Below the pieces are notes generated by a model. The model saw only the letters and a program-made list of their open reading frames with translations. It was not told the DNA's origin and ran no database searches. From the NCBI RefSeq assembly GCF_039544105.1, contig NZ_BAABLA010000002.1: 64,000 nucleotides of DNA; one strand, written 5' to 3'. The translations under genes were made by a program, and so were the position numbers. Below, in pieces: positions 43,345 through 52,173 of the stretch (its first letter is position 1; each line of letters opens with the position of its first letter). Source of the stretch: Haloechinothrix_A salitolerans. Its GTDB lineage: Bacteria; Actinomycetota; Actinomycetes; Mycobacteriales; Pseudonocardiaceae.

Positions 43345-46119
43345 TCACCGGCCGCCGCTGAACCGCACGACCTGCTGGAACGTCGGCCGGTTCTGGTAGT
43401 CGATGTCGCGGACGCCAACGACACCCGCCGTCGTCGAGCGGATGCTGTCGATCGTCTTGTCGTAGGTGAGCTGATCGACGGGCACGCCGCCCTGCTGCTC
43501 CCGCACCCGTTCGATCGCGGCGGTGAACGACTCGCGCAGGTCCGCGCGGCACTGCTCGGCCGAACCGTCGCCACAGTAGGTGCGGTGGTGCCTGAACCTC
43601 GCCGGCTCGCCGAATGCCTGCCGCAGATCCGTGCTGACGTAGCTGTACCAGGGGCTGGTCCAGGTCGAGCCCTGCCCGTGGCGCGGGTGGTTGTCCAGCG
43701 ACTTCGGCAGCTCGTCGACCAGATCACCGAGTCCGCCGCGCAGGACGTCCTTGGCGACGCCGTCGCTGCCGGACTGCCACCACTCATCGAACAGCGCGAT
43801 CGCCGCCTGGTGGGAGTACGCGCCGTCACGGTCACGGTCCACCCGGTGCGCGCCGTCCGCGAGCCACGCCCGCAGCAGGTCGGCCGCCTCGGCGGTGGCC
43901 GGGTCGTCACCGAGCGCCCGCAGCAGGTGCGGCAGCGTGTAGAACGCCCGGACATCGACGGTCGCGGCGTCCTGCACCGCGGCGGTCAGCACCTCCAGCG
44001 TGACGCGACGGTCCCGCACCATCGGCTCGATGCGGTCGGACAGCGACAGGCTGCGGTGCACGCTGCCCCTACCCCACTGGTCATCGGCGGCGGCACGGCC
44101 GCGCGCCTGCTTGTTGTTCCAGTTGATCAGCGCACCTGAGGGCGGGTTGATCGCGCGAGCGTGGTCCTCGAACGCCAGAAAGCCCCGCCAGTCGTACTGG
44201 CTGTCGCCCCAGCGCGGCAGGTCGAACTCCACGCTGTCGGCGCGCTTCGGCAGCAGGCCGGAACCGTAGTGCGCGATGTCGGAGTCGTCGGCGTAGAACC
44301 AGTTGAAGGTGTAGTCAATGCCGTGCATAGCGCGCTGGAACGACTCGGCGTCGGTGACGTAGTTCGGGTCGTTGACGCGCATGAAGCCGAGCGCCGAGTC
44401 CACCTCGTGGTTGTAGGTGGACCGCTGCGAGACGACGGCGACCGGATCACCATCCACGGTGGTGCGGGTTTGCACGATGCCGTGGTGGGTGCGCAGCACG
44501 AGGAACTTCAAATGCTGCGGCGGTTCCAGTGCGGAGGCGTTGGGCAGCGCGGTTTCTTCGTGGATCCGCTTGTCCATCGGCACGCACCGGCCGTCCCGCA
44601 GATACGCCTCGGACTCCACCGTCGGCTTCGATCCGTCCATTTCGCATAGTCGTTCCACGACGGTGTCGACATTATCCAAACTGGAACTAGTCGCTGACCA
44701 GGCGTAGTCCACGCCGCGTCCGATCTGGACGAACAGGTGCGTGCCCGCGAACGCGACGCCGCGCGCCTTGATGCCGGGACCGTCAAGCACCTGCTCGGTC
44801 CACAGTTGCGGCGCGAAGTAGCCGGTCTGTGGCCCAAACACCGCCGCGGGGTGCCCGGACTCGGTGCGGTCGGCGGAGACCAGCGCAGCGTTGCTCATCG
44901 CGTTGCCCGCCTGGTTCAGGTCGAGCGGACCCCACGGGGTGTCCAGCACCCCGGGCAAACTGGCGGGATCGCCGGTGGTGAGGTCGTCCAACGCGGCAGA
45001 CTGACCGCCGATAAGTGCGCCGGAGCCGGGTGCGGTCGCGGTCGGGTTCAGATCAGGCAGCGCCACGCCAGGCAACGATGGGTCCAGCTCGGGACTACCG
45101 CCGTATGGGAACCGCTTCTCGATGGTGACCGGGGTTTCCGGGTTCTCCTTGTTACGCAGGTCGTCATAGATCTCGCGGGCTTCGGCGTCGCCGTACTTCG
45201 CGCGCAGCCTCTGGAACCACTGGGCATTGCCGAACTCGGCGCCGCCGCCTTTGCCGAAAATGCCGCCGACCAGCGAGGCGACGTAGACGACGTCCGCGCG
45301 GGTCCACTCCCTCGGCTTCTTCTGCAATGCGGCGTACTCGACGGGACATCTCGGGCCGGCCGGCAGCAGGCCGGGGCACATCTCGCGCTGCGCGGCGTTG
45401 ATGCCCTCGACGAAGGCGTCGGCGATGTCGAGCAGCCGCTGCCCCTCCTGCCCATAGCGCCCGACGGCGGCGGCCATCTGGTCACGCGCCTCCTCCGGCG
45501 TATAAGGCGCGAGCCGGAGCTGCTGCTGGTCCATCGCGATGTTGCCCTCGGTCGCGCCGAGGAACTCCGCCGACCGTGCCGCGCCCGTGTGCCGGAGGAC
45601 GTCCATCAGGAACATCCGGTCCAGCGTGCCCGCGTACCCAGCGCCCCACGCGACGTCCTCGTCGGTGTTGCCTTTGATGTGCGGGACGCCCTCGCCATCC
45701 CAGGTGATGCTGAGATCGTGCCGCTCGGGAAACGTCTGTCGCGGGCGAGACCACTCGCTCTCCGGTGGTGTACTGAACGTTTCCGGCTTGTAGAACTCGG
45801 TGAGGTCGGCGTTCGTGATCTGCTCGGGCGTGAGCGTGTTCAGCGCGTCGTACGGCTCAAGCTGGTTGGCGAAGTTGCGCGGTGTCGTGGCATCCGCCTG
45901 CCTGCCTTCCGGGTCGTTGGCGACGACCTCGGCCAGCGTCGCTGGCGTCGTCGTGCCCGCCTGACCGGGCGGCAGGATGTTGAGCACCGTGCCGTAGTCG
46001 TCGACGGGATCGACGTCAGGTGAGATCTGAGCGGCGGCACTAGTGACGGAGCCAGCGACAGCTCCGCTGATCGTGATGAGTGAAACCGCGAAGACGGCCA
46101 CGAGTCTAGATGAGCGCAC
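43345..46119 (-). CDS. Secreted penicillin acylase-family Ntn hydrolase
   Basis: A 924-residue exported amidase. An N-terminal signal (about 1-31, ending AAAQ) is followed by the alpha chain. The N-terminal nucleophile is the Ser in AGNAM|SNAALVSADRTESGHP, where autocleavage should free the beta chain. RSTYNHEVD and HGIDYTFNWFYAD follow in the beta chain. Members split penicillins, acyl-homoserine lactones or other acylated amines; the substrate here is not determined. The preceding 700 bp include an inverted-repeat element and AT-rich DNA. Confidence 0.9.
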   Translation of the reverse strand: MRSSRLVAVFAVSLITISGAVAGSVTSAAAQISPDVDPVDDYGTVLNILPPGQAGTTTPATLAEVVANDPEGRQADATTPRNFANQLEPYDALNTLTPEQITNADLTEFYKPETFSTPPESEWSRPRQTFPERHDLSITWDGEGVPHIKGNTDEDVAWGAGYAGTLDRMFLMDVLRHTGAARSAEFLGATEGNIAMDQQQLRLAPYTPEEARDQMAAAVGRYGQEGQRLLDIADAFVEGINAAQREMCPGLLPAGPRCPVEYAALQKKPREWTRADVVYVASLVGGIFGKGGGAEFGNAQWFQRLRAKYGDAEAREIYDDLRNKENPETPVTIEKRFPYGGSPELDPSLPGVALPDLNPTATAPGSGALIGGQSAALDDLTTGDPASLPGVLDTPWGPLDLNQAGNAMSNAALVSADRTESGHPAAVFGPQTGYFAPQLWTEQVLDGPGIKARGVAFAGTHLFVQIGRGVDYAWSATSSSLDNVDTVVERLCEMDGSKPTVESEAYLRDGRCVPMDKRIHEETALPNASALEPPQHLKFLVLRTHHGIVQTRTTVDGDPVAVVSQRSTYNHEVDSALGFMRVNDPNYVTDAESFQRAMHGIDYTFNWFYADDSDIAHYGSGLLPKRADSVEFDLPRWGDSQYDWRGFLAFEDHARAINPPSGALINWNNKQARGRAAADDQWGRGSVHRSLSLSDRIEPMVRDRRVTLEVLTAAVQDAATVDVRAFYTLPHLLRALGDDPATAEAADLLRAWLADGAHRVDRDRDGAYSHQAAIALFDEWWQSGSDGVAKDVLRGGLGDLVDELPKSLDNHPRHGQGSTWTSPWYSYVSTDLRQAFGEPARFRHHRTYCGDGSAEQCRADLRESFTAAIERVREQQGGVPVDQLTYDKTIDSIRSTTAGVVGVRDIDYQNRPTFQQVVRFSGGR

Positions 46120-46826
46120 GACACCTCCTTTGAGGAACTTTCACGTTTCTAACGAGGTGTTGTGTCGTGAGTAACGGTCGCGATGGCGACGACCATGTGC
46201 GCCGAGACGTCCACGTCGAGTTGTTGATCAACCTTGCTCCCTGAAGAACGGAATTATGTCCGCTTTGTCGGATATTGTTCGTCACCCGAGGAGCAAGGTT
46301 GATCAACTCCCGTAAAGCGCGGCATCCATAGCAGCATTTCGAATCCCACGACTACCTACTTTCGTCGGTTCACGTTCCGTTGAATCACACCGAAGATCAC
46401 CGCGTCATGCGATCCGAGAAAACGAGAACCCGTTCACCGACCGTCAGCACCCATGGGATGTCCGGGTGAACTCAGCCAGGGCGCATTACGAGAACAACTG
46501 ATGTTCGTTGAACACGGTCGCCACGACGGAAGGGCACGGCACGACGACACGACCTCGGCGGAGGCATCACGGACACACCCACCATTCAGAAGCGTTTCCG
46601 AACCAATTAAACAGCCCAGCGAGCCCTTTTTAGTCCGGGCCGCCAGGATTTCTATGTCTCATTTTTTACCCATAATGAAAAGTGTTCAGACATTTGAGGG
46701 AAAGGTCGTGACAGCGGCTTATTCTCCCGGTTTACTTACCGCTCGGTCCGATAAACAAGCGGACTGAACACGATGTCACATCGCCTAACCGGCACGTGGC
46801 ATCGAGGAACGACAGAAAGGAATGTC
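46120..46826. other. Intergenic region, 707 bp, between divergent acylase and S8 genes
   Basis: Holds an 85-bp inverted-repeat element at 46223-46307 and an AT-rich stretch (about 46600-46760) next to the S8 start. Short frames here have no family resemblance or codon bias. The S8 promoter must lie in the AT-rich part. Confidence 0.5.
46223..46307. repeat. 85-bp inverted-repeat element, copy 1
   Basis: Perfect 18-bp terminal inverted repeats (GTTGATCAACCTTGCTCC and complement) enclose 49 bp. The outermost 10 bp, GTTGATCAAC, are themselves a palindrome. The element has the same length, ends and a common internal core (TATGTCCG-N-TTTG at positions 33-45) as the reverse complement of copy 2. 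No transposase and no clear target duplication were found. Confidence 0.8.
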
Positions 46827-48065
46827 ATGCGCATAACCCCACGCGCAGTCGCATTAGGTGCGGCGTTGCTGGTCATGCCCGCGACCGCGTACTCGGCGAC
46901 AGCAGCGCCAGCGACGGGTGGTGATGAGGGCGCCACGCGCTACATCGCCACGCTCGTCGATGACGCGAAACCGGGCGCTGTCGCCAAGGAACACTCTCGG
47001 CGACACGACGCGCGGGTCCGGCACGTGTACAAGCACGCGCTGAACGGCTACTCGGCACGCATCCCCGCCAGCCAGGTGGCACGCGTCCAGGCTGACGAGC
47101 GGGTGGACGCTGTCACGGCGGACCGGAAGGTCAGCATTAGCGCGCAGAGCCTCCCGACCGGCATCGACCGCATCGACGCTGAGCAGTCGACCACGGCGAA
47201 CATCGACGGCAGCGACGACCGCGTCGACGTCGACGTCGCGGTGATCGACACCGGTATCGACCTCGACCACCCAGACCTCAACGTCTACACGGCAGGGGCG
47301 AAGAACTGCTCCACTGGCCAAAGCGCTGATGATGGTAACGGCCACGGCACTCACGTAGCCGGCACCATCGGCGCGATCGACGACAACAGCGGCGTCGTCG
47401 GCGCGGCGCCGGGCGCACGGGTCTGGCCGGTACGCGTGCTGAACCATCGTGGCTCCGGTTCCTGGTCCGACGTCATCTGCGGCATCGACTACGTGACCGC
47501 GAACGCCGACAAGATCGAGGTCGCCAACATGAGCCTCGGCGGTGGCGGCGCCGATGACGGAAACTGCGGCTACACCAACGACGACGCGATGCACCAGGCC
47601 ATCTGCAACTCGGTGGACGCGGGCGTGACCTACGCGGTCGCCGCGGGCAACGACTACGACGACGCCGCGAACTTCGTTCCCGCCGCCTACGACGAGGTCA
47701 TCACTGTCAGCGCGCTCGCCGACTTCGACGGCGTCTCGGGCGGCAACGGCAGCCCGACCTGCCGCGACGACGAGGACGACACGTTCGCCAACTTCTCGAA
47801 CTACGGCGCGGACGTCGACATCATCGCGCCCGGCGTCTGCATCGAGTCGACGTGGAAGGGCGGTGGCTACGACACCATCTCTGGCACGTCGATGGCCTCC
47901 CCGCACGTCGCGGGCGGTGCGGCGCTCTACAAGGCCAACAACCCGAGCGCGTCGCCGAGCCAGGTGCAGTCCGAACTGGAGTCCGCGAGCACCACGGACT
48001 GGATCTGGCCGAGCGAGGACCCGGACGGCATCCAGGAACCGTTGCTGAACGTCGGCGGCTTCTAA
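46827..48065 (+). CDS. Secreted subtilisin-like serine protease (S8)
   Basis: A 412-residue preproenzyme: signal peptide (1-27), an inhibitor I9-type propeptide (about 37-105, RYIATLVDD), then the catalytic domain with Asp141 (AVIDTGIDLDHPD), His173 (NGHGTHVAGT) and Ser355 (SGTSMASPHVAGG). No C-terminal extra domain is present. ATG 46827 behind AAAGGAA starts exactly at the signal. It is followed by a strong terminator, so it is probably monocistronic. Confidence 0.94.
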   Translation: MRITPRAVALGAALLVMPATAYSATAAPATGGDEGATRYIATLVDDAKPGAVAKEHSRRHDARVRHVYKHALNGYSARIPASQVARVQADERVDAVTADRKVSISAQSLPTGIDRIDAEQSTTANIDGSDDRVDVDVAVIDTGIDLDHPDLNVYTAGAKNCSTGQSADDGNGHGTHVAGTIGAIDDNSGVVGAAPGARVWPVRVLNHRGSGSWSDVICGIDYVTANADKIEVANMSLGGGGADDGNCGYTNDDAMHQAICNSVDAGVTYAVAAGNDYDDAANFVPAAYDEVITVSALADFDGVSGGNGSPTCRDDEDDTFANFSNYGADVDIIAPGVCIESTWKGGGYDTISGTSMASPHVAGGAALYKANNPSASPSQVQSELESASTTDWIWPSEDPDGIQEPLLNVGGF

Positions 48066-48092
48066 CCCTTCGGGAACGACTTTCCCTTACTG

Positions 48093-48128
48093 CCTGGGGC
48101 CCGGACCACACGTGGTTCGGGCCCCAGG
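48093..48128 (+). terminator. Rho-independent-like hairpin terminator
   Basis: Stem arms CCTGGGGCCCG/CGGGCCCCAGG extended by ACCAC/GTGGT, beginning 28 bp after the S8 stop. No T-run. Confidence 0.88.
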
Positions 48129-48303
48129 TCGGGTCGTGCGAGCGCTGCATGTGTCGTGCTGTGAGCTGCGAGCGGTACCAGTGGTGGGACAATCGCGCTT
48201 TGGGTGCTGTCAGTGTCGGTGTGACTGCGTAGCGTGTGCGACGACGGGCAGTTTCCCGACCCGTCGTCCGTCGGTATCGTCCCCACCGTGAGGAGGTCAG
48301 CAG

Positions 48304-48798
48304 ATGACCGAACCGGACAATTTGCCCGAGCGCGTCGACGCCCTCGAAACCCACGGCAAACAAATGCGCGAGGAGGTCGTGACCGCGCGCAGTGACGCGG
48401 CAGCGGCCCGCATGCTCGCGGCGGCAGCCGACCGCGATGTTTCCGAGGTGCGCTCCGAACTGCGCGCCCACACCTCAGCGCTGAACGCACTGCGAGAAAC
48501 TCAGCTCGAGCAAGGGAAAGTGCTCGACAAACACACCGGAATCCTCGGTGAGCACAGCAAAGTGCTCGACAAACACACCGGAATCCTCGGTGAGCACAGC
48601 AAAGTGCTCGACAAACACACCGGAATCCTCGGTGAGCACAGCAAGGTGCTTGGCGAGCACAGCGCGATACTCACTGAGCACACCCGAACGCTCAGCGAAC
48701 AAGGCGAGATTCTCGGCGGTCACACCACGATGCTCGGCAACGTGCAGGCAGGGATCACGCAAATCTTGGAACTGCTCACCGAACGCCGCGCCACCTAA
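48304..48798 (+). CDS. Heptad-repeat coiled-coil protein
   Basis: A 164-residue soluble protein, nearly all helical. An N-terminal charged helix (VDALETHGKQMREEVV) precedes repeats of KVLDKHTGILGEHS (two heptads each). The first three are identical in DNA, then degenerate copies (KVLGEHSAILTEHT, RTLSEQGEILGGHT) lead to QILELLTERR. Leu/Ile/Val at a and d positions predict a long parallel coiled coil. No function is known; a scaffold or spacer is likely. AGGAGGTC lies upstream of the ATG. Confidence 0.82.
   Translation: MTEPDNLPERVDALETHGKQMREEVVTARSDAAAARMLAAAADRDVSEVRSELRAHTSALNALRETQLEQGKVLDKHTGILGEHSKVLDKHTGILGEHSKVLDKHTGILGEHSKVLGEHSAILTEHTRTLSEQGEILGGHTTMLGNVQAGITQILELLTERRAT
48517..48642 (+). 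repeat. 42-bp tandem repeat, three identical units
   Basis: Units at 48517-48558, 48559-48600 and 48601-48642 are identical and in frame with the coiled-coil gene. Each encodes 14 residues, two heptads. Perfect identity points to recent expansion, so copy number may vary between strains. Confidence 0.95.
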
Positions 48799-48822
48799 CG
48801 CTGGTCACGCGCCCGCGGCAGA

Positions 48823-49392
48823 TCAGACCCTGCGGTCGCTCAGCGCGTCGCGTACCTTGTCGATGATGCTCACGCCCGCGTCGAGGATGAGGTTGGCTGG
48901 CGGCTTGTCCGGCATTCCCGGGTGCGGACGCGTCGGGGCGTCGTCCTTCGCCACGATCACCTTCCGGCCGAGATCGCGAAGCTCACCCTCGGAGCACTGG
49001 GCGCGCAACGCCGGCAGCAGATCACGTTCCTCGTCCTCGATGTGGTGGCGCACGTCGTCGATCAACTGCGCGACAACGTCATCGAACCGTGGATCGGAAG
49101 CGTCGAGCGGTTCGAGTTCCTTCATCAACCGTTCCGCTCTGGCGTGCTCGGCGATCTCGTGGTCCACGAGTTCGTCGCCGCCCTCGACGCGGTCACGGGC
49201 GACCGGGTACACGAACTGCTCCTCGGCGACCGAGTGCCGCACCAGGTCGGCGATCATGTGGTCAACGAGGTTTTTCCGGTAATCCAGCGAGTGGTTGTGC
49301 CGTTCGACCTCGCTGAACACCCGCTCCAGACCGCGGTGGTCTCGGACGATGGCGTGGATCAGGTCGTCGGCGGACTGCTGGGTCGTGCTCAT
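48823..49392 (-). CDS. Hemerythrin HHE-domain protein
   Basis: A 189-residue di-iron protein: four-helix bundle with HAIVRDHRGLERVF, DHMIADLVRHSVAEEQFVYP, DHEIAEHARAERLM and DDVRHHIEDEERDLLP providing His/Glu ligands. Such proteins sense or store oxygen or react with peroxide or NO. GGGAGGACGG precedes the ATG at 49392, which is preferred to a longer upstream frame. Confidence 0.88.
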   Translation of the reverse strand: MSTTQQSADDLIHAIVRDHRGLERVFSEVERHNHSLDYRKNLVDHMIADLVRHSVAEEQFVYPVARDRVEGGDELVDHEIAEHARAERLMKELEPLDASDPRFDDVVAQLIDDVRHHIEDEERDLLPALRAQCSEGELRDLGRKVIVAKDDAPTRPHPGMPDKPPANLILDAGVSIIDKVRDALSDRRV

Positions 49393-49579
49393 CCGTCCTC
49401 CCGTAGTCACGGCTGCTCCCGACAGCTGCGTACCCGGCATGACCGCAAACGACACATCGACGCAGACGTGGCGGCGTACTCGCTGCCGCAGCGTTCATCG
49501 CACTATCGCGGACTTTTAGGCGCTAGGGGCGAACTGGCGCCCCAAGCGGCCTGATCGCGGCGCCGCCCGCTGGCACTAA

Positions 49580-49664
49580 GTTGATCACATCTACTCGCGT
49601 TGTTGTTCAGACAAGAGTGCAAATCGGACATACTCGCGCAACAGTGCGAGTAGACGTGATCAAC
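49580..49664. repeat. 85-bp inverted-repeat element, copy 2
   Basis: 26-bp terminal inverted repeats with 23 matches (outer part GTTGATCAC-N-TCTACTCG) enclose 33 bp. The length is exactly 85 bp, as in copy 1. In reverse complement it shares the GTTGATCA end and TATGTCCG-N-TTTG core at the same internal positions. It lies 46 bp before a LysR remnant. Confidence 0.8.
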
Positions 49665-49709
49665 AGCGTCACATGGGCGCAACCCACCCAACGTCGACCG
49701 CGTCCGCCA

Positions 49710-49871
49710 ATGAGCGAACTGGCGGTGGCCGGTGATCTCGCCGAGGGCAGGCTGGTCGCGATCACGGTGACGGATCTTGATCTACGGCGCGCCTTCCGTG
49801 CGGTGTGGCCCGGTGGACGCAAATTGATCGGCCCAGCCGCGGCACTGCTCACCGTCGCCGCGAGGGGATGA
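49710..49871 (+). pseudogene. C-terminal remnant of a LysR-family regulator gene
   Basis: A 53-codon frame encoding SELAVAGDLAEGRLVAITV and RAVWPGGRKLIGPAAALL, which matches the last strand and helix of LysR effector domains. The DNA-binding domain and most of the effector domain are missing. Codon use looks normal. An ATG happens to start the remnant, but a functional protein is unlikely. Loss of the 5' part may be linked to the inverted-repeat element just upstream. Confidence 0.68.
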
Positions 49872-50331
49872 CGTCATCGCATTCCCACCATTTTCACACG
49901 AGTGGGTATCACTTATTCCTCACGCATGGACAACGACCTAAAAATCGCCACCACTAGAATGTGGTTAGCGCGAGAATGTCCGAAACGTACACGTTACGGA
50001 ACTCGAAGTTCCGTTGCGATAAAAGCGTGAACTATCACACCCACAAACGTCCAACCCGCCACTGCCAAGGCGCCGCTTCTTAGTTACCTTACGTGGCAAA
50101 GAACGCCAGCTCGGCGCCGAGTTTCGTTACTTCGAATGAACCGCGCGAGCTCAACGAGTCGCTATAGCGGCCACATACGGCCATCAGCGAACCACGTTAT
50201 TGTGATTCAACGTCACGATCGACTGACCAGCATCGCACCGGAGTTCGAACGTAGGTACGTTCGAATTCGGGCTAGCAATAACCATTGACTAGCCCGGATA
50301 TGGATTCTCAACAAAGGAGAGTGCACCTACC
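49872..50331. promoter_or_regulatory. Long structured leader of the small secreted protein gene
   Basis: 460 bp of low coding potential. It contains three perfect dyads: ACGGAACT-CGA-AGTTCCGT (49996-50014), TTCGAACGTA-GG-TACGTTCGAA (50244-50265) and CGGGCTAG-N13-CTAGCCCG (50268-50296). The last two are adjacent and about 35-90 bp before the start codon, so they would lie in a leader RNA or act as operators. Confidence 0.55.
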
Positions 50332-50583
50332 ATGAAAAAGGTTGGATTCGTCGCCGCGTCAGCGATCGGCCTCTCGGTGATCTTCGGTGGCACCGCGCAG
50401 GCCGCACCCGCGGAGAGCAATGTCGATGTTCCGGGGGGCGACGACATCACCTACGCGGACGCCTTCCACACATTCAACGAAGGCGGCGGCGCACTGGGCT
50501 ACGGTGCTGCCTCGCTGGTGTCGAGTGCCTACACCGGCATCGCGCTGACCCCGTCTCTCGTCGCGCACTCCTTCGACGACTAA
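50332..50583 (+). CDS. Small secreted protein, unknown
   Basis: An 83-residue protein with a clear signal peptide (MKKVGFVAASAIGLSVIFGG, cleavage near AQA-AP). The mature part of about 58 residues is acidic at first, then contains a hydrophobic, Gly/Ala-rich middle (GALGYGAASLVSSAYTGIAL). No family is recognised. AAAGGAGAG precedes the ATG. It has its own structured leader and a strong terminator, so it is an independent transcript and is probably abundantly expressed (inference). Confidence 0.78.
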   Translation: MKKVGFVAASAIGLSVIFGGTAQAAPAESNVDVPGGDDITYADAFHTFNEGGGALGYGAASLVSSAYTGIALTPSLVAHSFDD

Positions 50584-50600
50584 CGACGACCTGAAACGAC

Positions 50601-50629
50601 GTGGGCCCCGGTTTCGGACCGGGGCCCAC
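50601..50629 (+). terminator. Hairpin terminator
   Basis: Perfect 12-bp arms GTGGGCCCCGGT/ACCGGGGCCCAC around a TTCGG loop, 18 bp after the small secreted protein gene, followed by a short T-containing stretch. Confidence 0.92.
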
Positions 50630-50694
50630 ATCTTGTTCGACATCTCGCCCCTCTGGCACGCCCGCCATATCGAGACACGGGTACGTTGGGGCGT

Positions 50695-51528
50695 ATGGCT
50701 GAGATTCCCTCGATCACTCTGAACAACGGCGTCGACATGCCGCAGGTCGGTCTCGGCGTGTTCCAGGTCCCGAGCGAGCAGACCCGCGCCGCCGTGACCA
50801 GCGCACTGGAAGCCGGATACCGCAGCATCGACACCGCAGCCGTCTACGGCAACGAAGCCGAGGTCGGTGAGGCCATCGCCGAATCAGGTGTCCCGCGCGA
50901 CGAGCTGTTCGTCACAACCAAGTTGTGGAACTCCAACCAGGGATACGACGAGACGGCGCGCGCGTTCGAGCGCAGCCTCACCAAGCTGGGCATGGACTAC
51001 GTCGACCTGTATCTGATCCACTGGCCCGTTCCGGAACTCGATCGCTACCGCGAAACCTGGAGCGCGTTCGAGAAGCTCCACGCCGACGGCGCGATCCGCG
51101 CGATCGGCGTCTCCAACTTCAAGCCGCATCACCTCGACCGGCTAGCCGAAAACAGCGACGTCGTGCCCGCGGTGAACCAAATCGAGCTGCATCCGTACCT
51201 GCAGCAGGTCGAGTCCCGGCAGTACCACGCCGAGCACGGCATTGTCACCGAGGCGTGGGCCCCGATCGGTCAGGGCAGCGGCATCCTCGAGGACGCGACG
51301 ATCGCGAAGCTGGCGGAGAAGCACGGCCGCACCGCGGCGCAGATTGTGCTGCGCTGGCACGTCCAACTCGGCAACGTGGTCATCCCGAAGTCGGTCACGC
51401 CGTCGCGCATCAGGGAGAACCTCGACCTGTTCGGCTTCAGTCTCGATGACGACGACATGGCCACGCTCGCGGGCCTGAACCGCGACGAGCGGATCGGGCC
51501 GGATCCGGATGCGATGAACATCCGGTGA
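50695..51528 (+). CDS. Aldo/keto reductase
   Basis: A 277-residue NADPH-dependent (beta/alpha)8 oxidoreductase. The catalytic tetrad is Asp46, Tyr51 (SIDTAAVYGNE), Lys76 (TTKLWN) and His109 (YLIHWPVP); IPKSVTPSRIREN binds the cofactor phosphate. The group resembles 2,5-diketo-gluconate reductases, which act on many aldehydes. The ATG at 50695 is preferred. Confidence 0.93.
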   Translation: MAEIPSITLNNGVDMPQVGLGVFQVPSEQTRAAVTSALEAGYRSIDTAAVYGNEAEVGEAIAESGVPRDELFVTTKLWNSNQGYDETARAFERSLTKLGMDYVDLYLIHWPVPELDRYRETWSAFEKLHADGAIRAIGVSNFKPHHLDRLAENSDVVPAVNQIELHPYLQQVESRQYHAEHGIVTEAWAPIGQGSGILEDATIAKLAEKHGRTAAQIVLRWHVQLGNVVIPKSVTPSRIRENLDLFGFSLDDDDMATLAGLNRDERIGPDPDAMNIR

Positions 51529-51534
51529 GGGGTC

Positions 51535-51561
51535 CGCCCAGCGGCTCACTGCTGCTGGGCG
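51535..51561. terminator. Convergent hairpin
   Basis: CGCCCAGC and GCTGGGCG arms between the convergent aldo/keto reductase and thioredoxin genes; it overlaps the end of the thioredoxin gene. Confidence 0.55.
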
Positions 51562-51905
51562 ACCTTCTCCCGCACCTCGTCCATGTCGACCTGGCCGACC
51601 TTGTCGATGAGCTCGTCCAACTGCGGCGCCGACAGCGCACCCGGCTGCGCGTAGAGCACGACGCCGTCGCGAACCGCCATGACGGTCGGGATCGATGAGA
51701 TGCCGAACGCCTGCGCGATCTCCGGCTGCGCCTCGGTGTCGACCTTGCCGAACGTGATGTTTGGGTTGTTCGCCGCAGCACCCTCGAAGACCGGCGCGAA
51801 CGACCGGCACGGCCCACACCACGAGGCCCAGAAGTCCACCAGTACGGTGCCCTCCGCGCTCACGACGTCGTTGAAGTTGTCCTGGGTCAGCTCGACCGTT
51901 GCCAC
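51546..51905 (-). CDS. Thioredoxin
   Basis: A 119-residue thioredoxin with WCGPC in VDFWASWCGPCRSFAP and the cis-Pro in SSIPTVMAVRDG. The GTG at 51905 follows AAGGAG; the frame stays open further upstream but that part is not conserved. The C-terminal extension (QVDMDEVREKVAQQQ) is typical of actinobacterial TrxA-like proteins. Confidence 0.92.
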   Translation of the reverse strand: MATVELTQDNFNDVVSAEGTVLVDFWASWCGPCRSFAPVFEGAAANNPNITFGKVDTEAQPEIAQAFGISSIPTVMAVRDGVVLYAQPGALSAPQLDELIDKVGQVDMDEVREKVAQQQ

Positions 51906-52173
51906 ATCGGCTCCTTTCCGTGGATACCCCTTCGGGTACGGACAACACTGGGACATGCCGCCGTTGTTCCCACCAAGGCCGCCCGGGAAATGAACACCCG
52001 TACGCACCACCATCAACGCGGCAAACGGAGCAATGTTCAGCTATCACACGTGGCCCAGGTCACACCGTCGTGACACTGCCGTTGCCTATTCGTAATCTAA
52101 GCGCGCTCTTGCGGTGATGGGGCGCGAGAGCACCGTTCCGCGCTTGGACTTACCGCGAAGGATGACGTTAAGC

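Noticed and set aside
46330..46350. TTCGAATCC as a tRNA T-loop
   Set aside because: No acceptor stem, D-loop or anticodon arm around it.
46453..46767. Plus-strand frame upstream of the S8 protease
   Set aside because: Atypical composition and no family resemblance; the S8 protease starts at 46827 with its own ribosome site.
48517..48642. Tandem repeats as a CRISPR array
   Set aside because: Units are contiguous without spacers and in frame with a coiled-coil protein.
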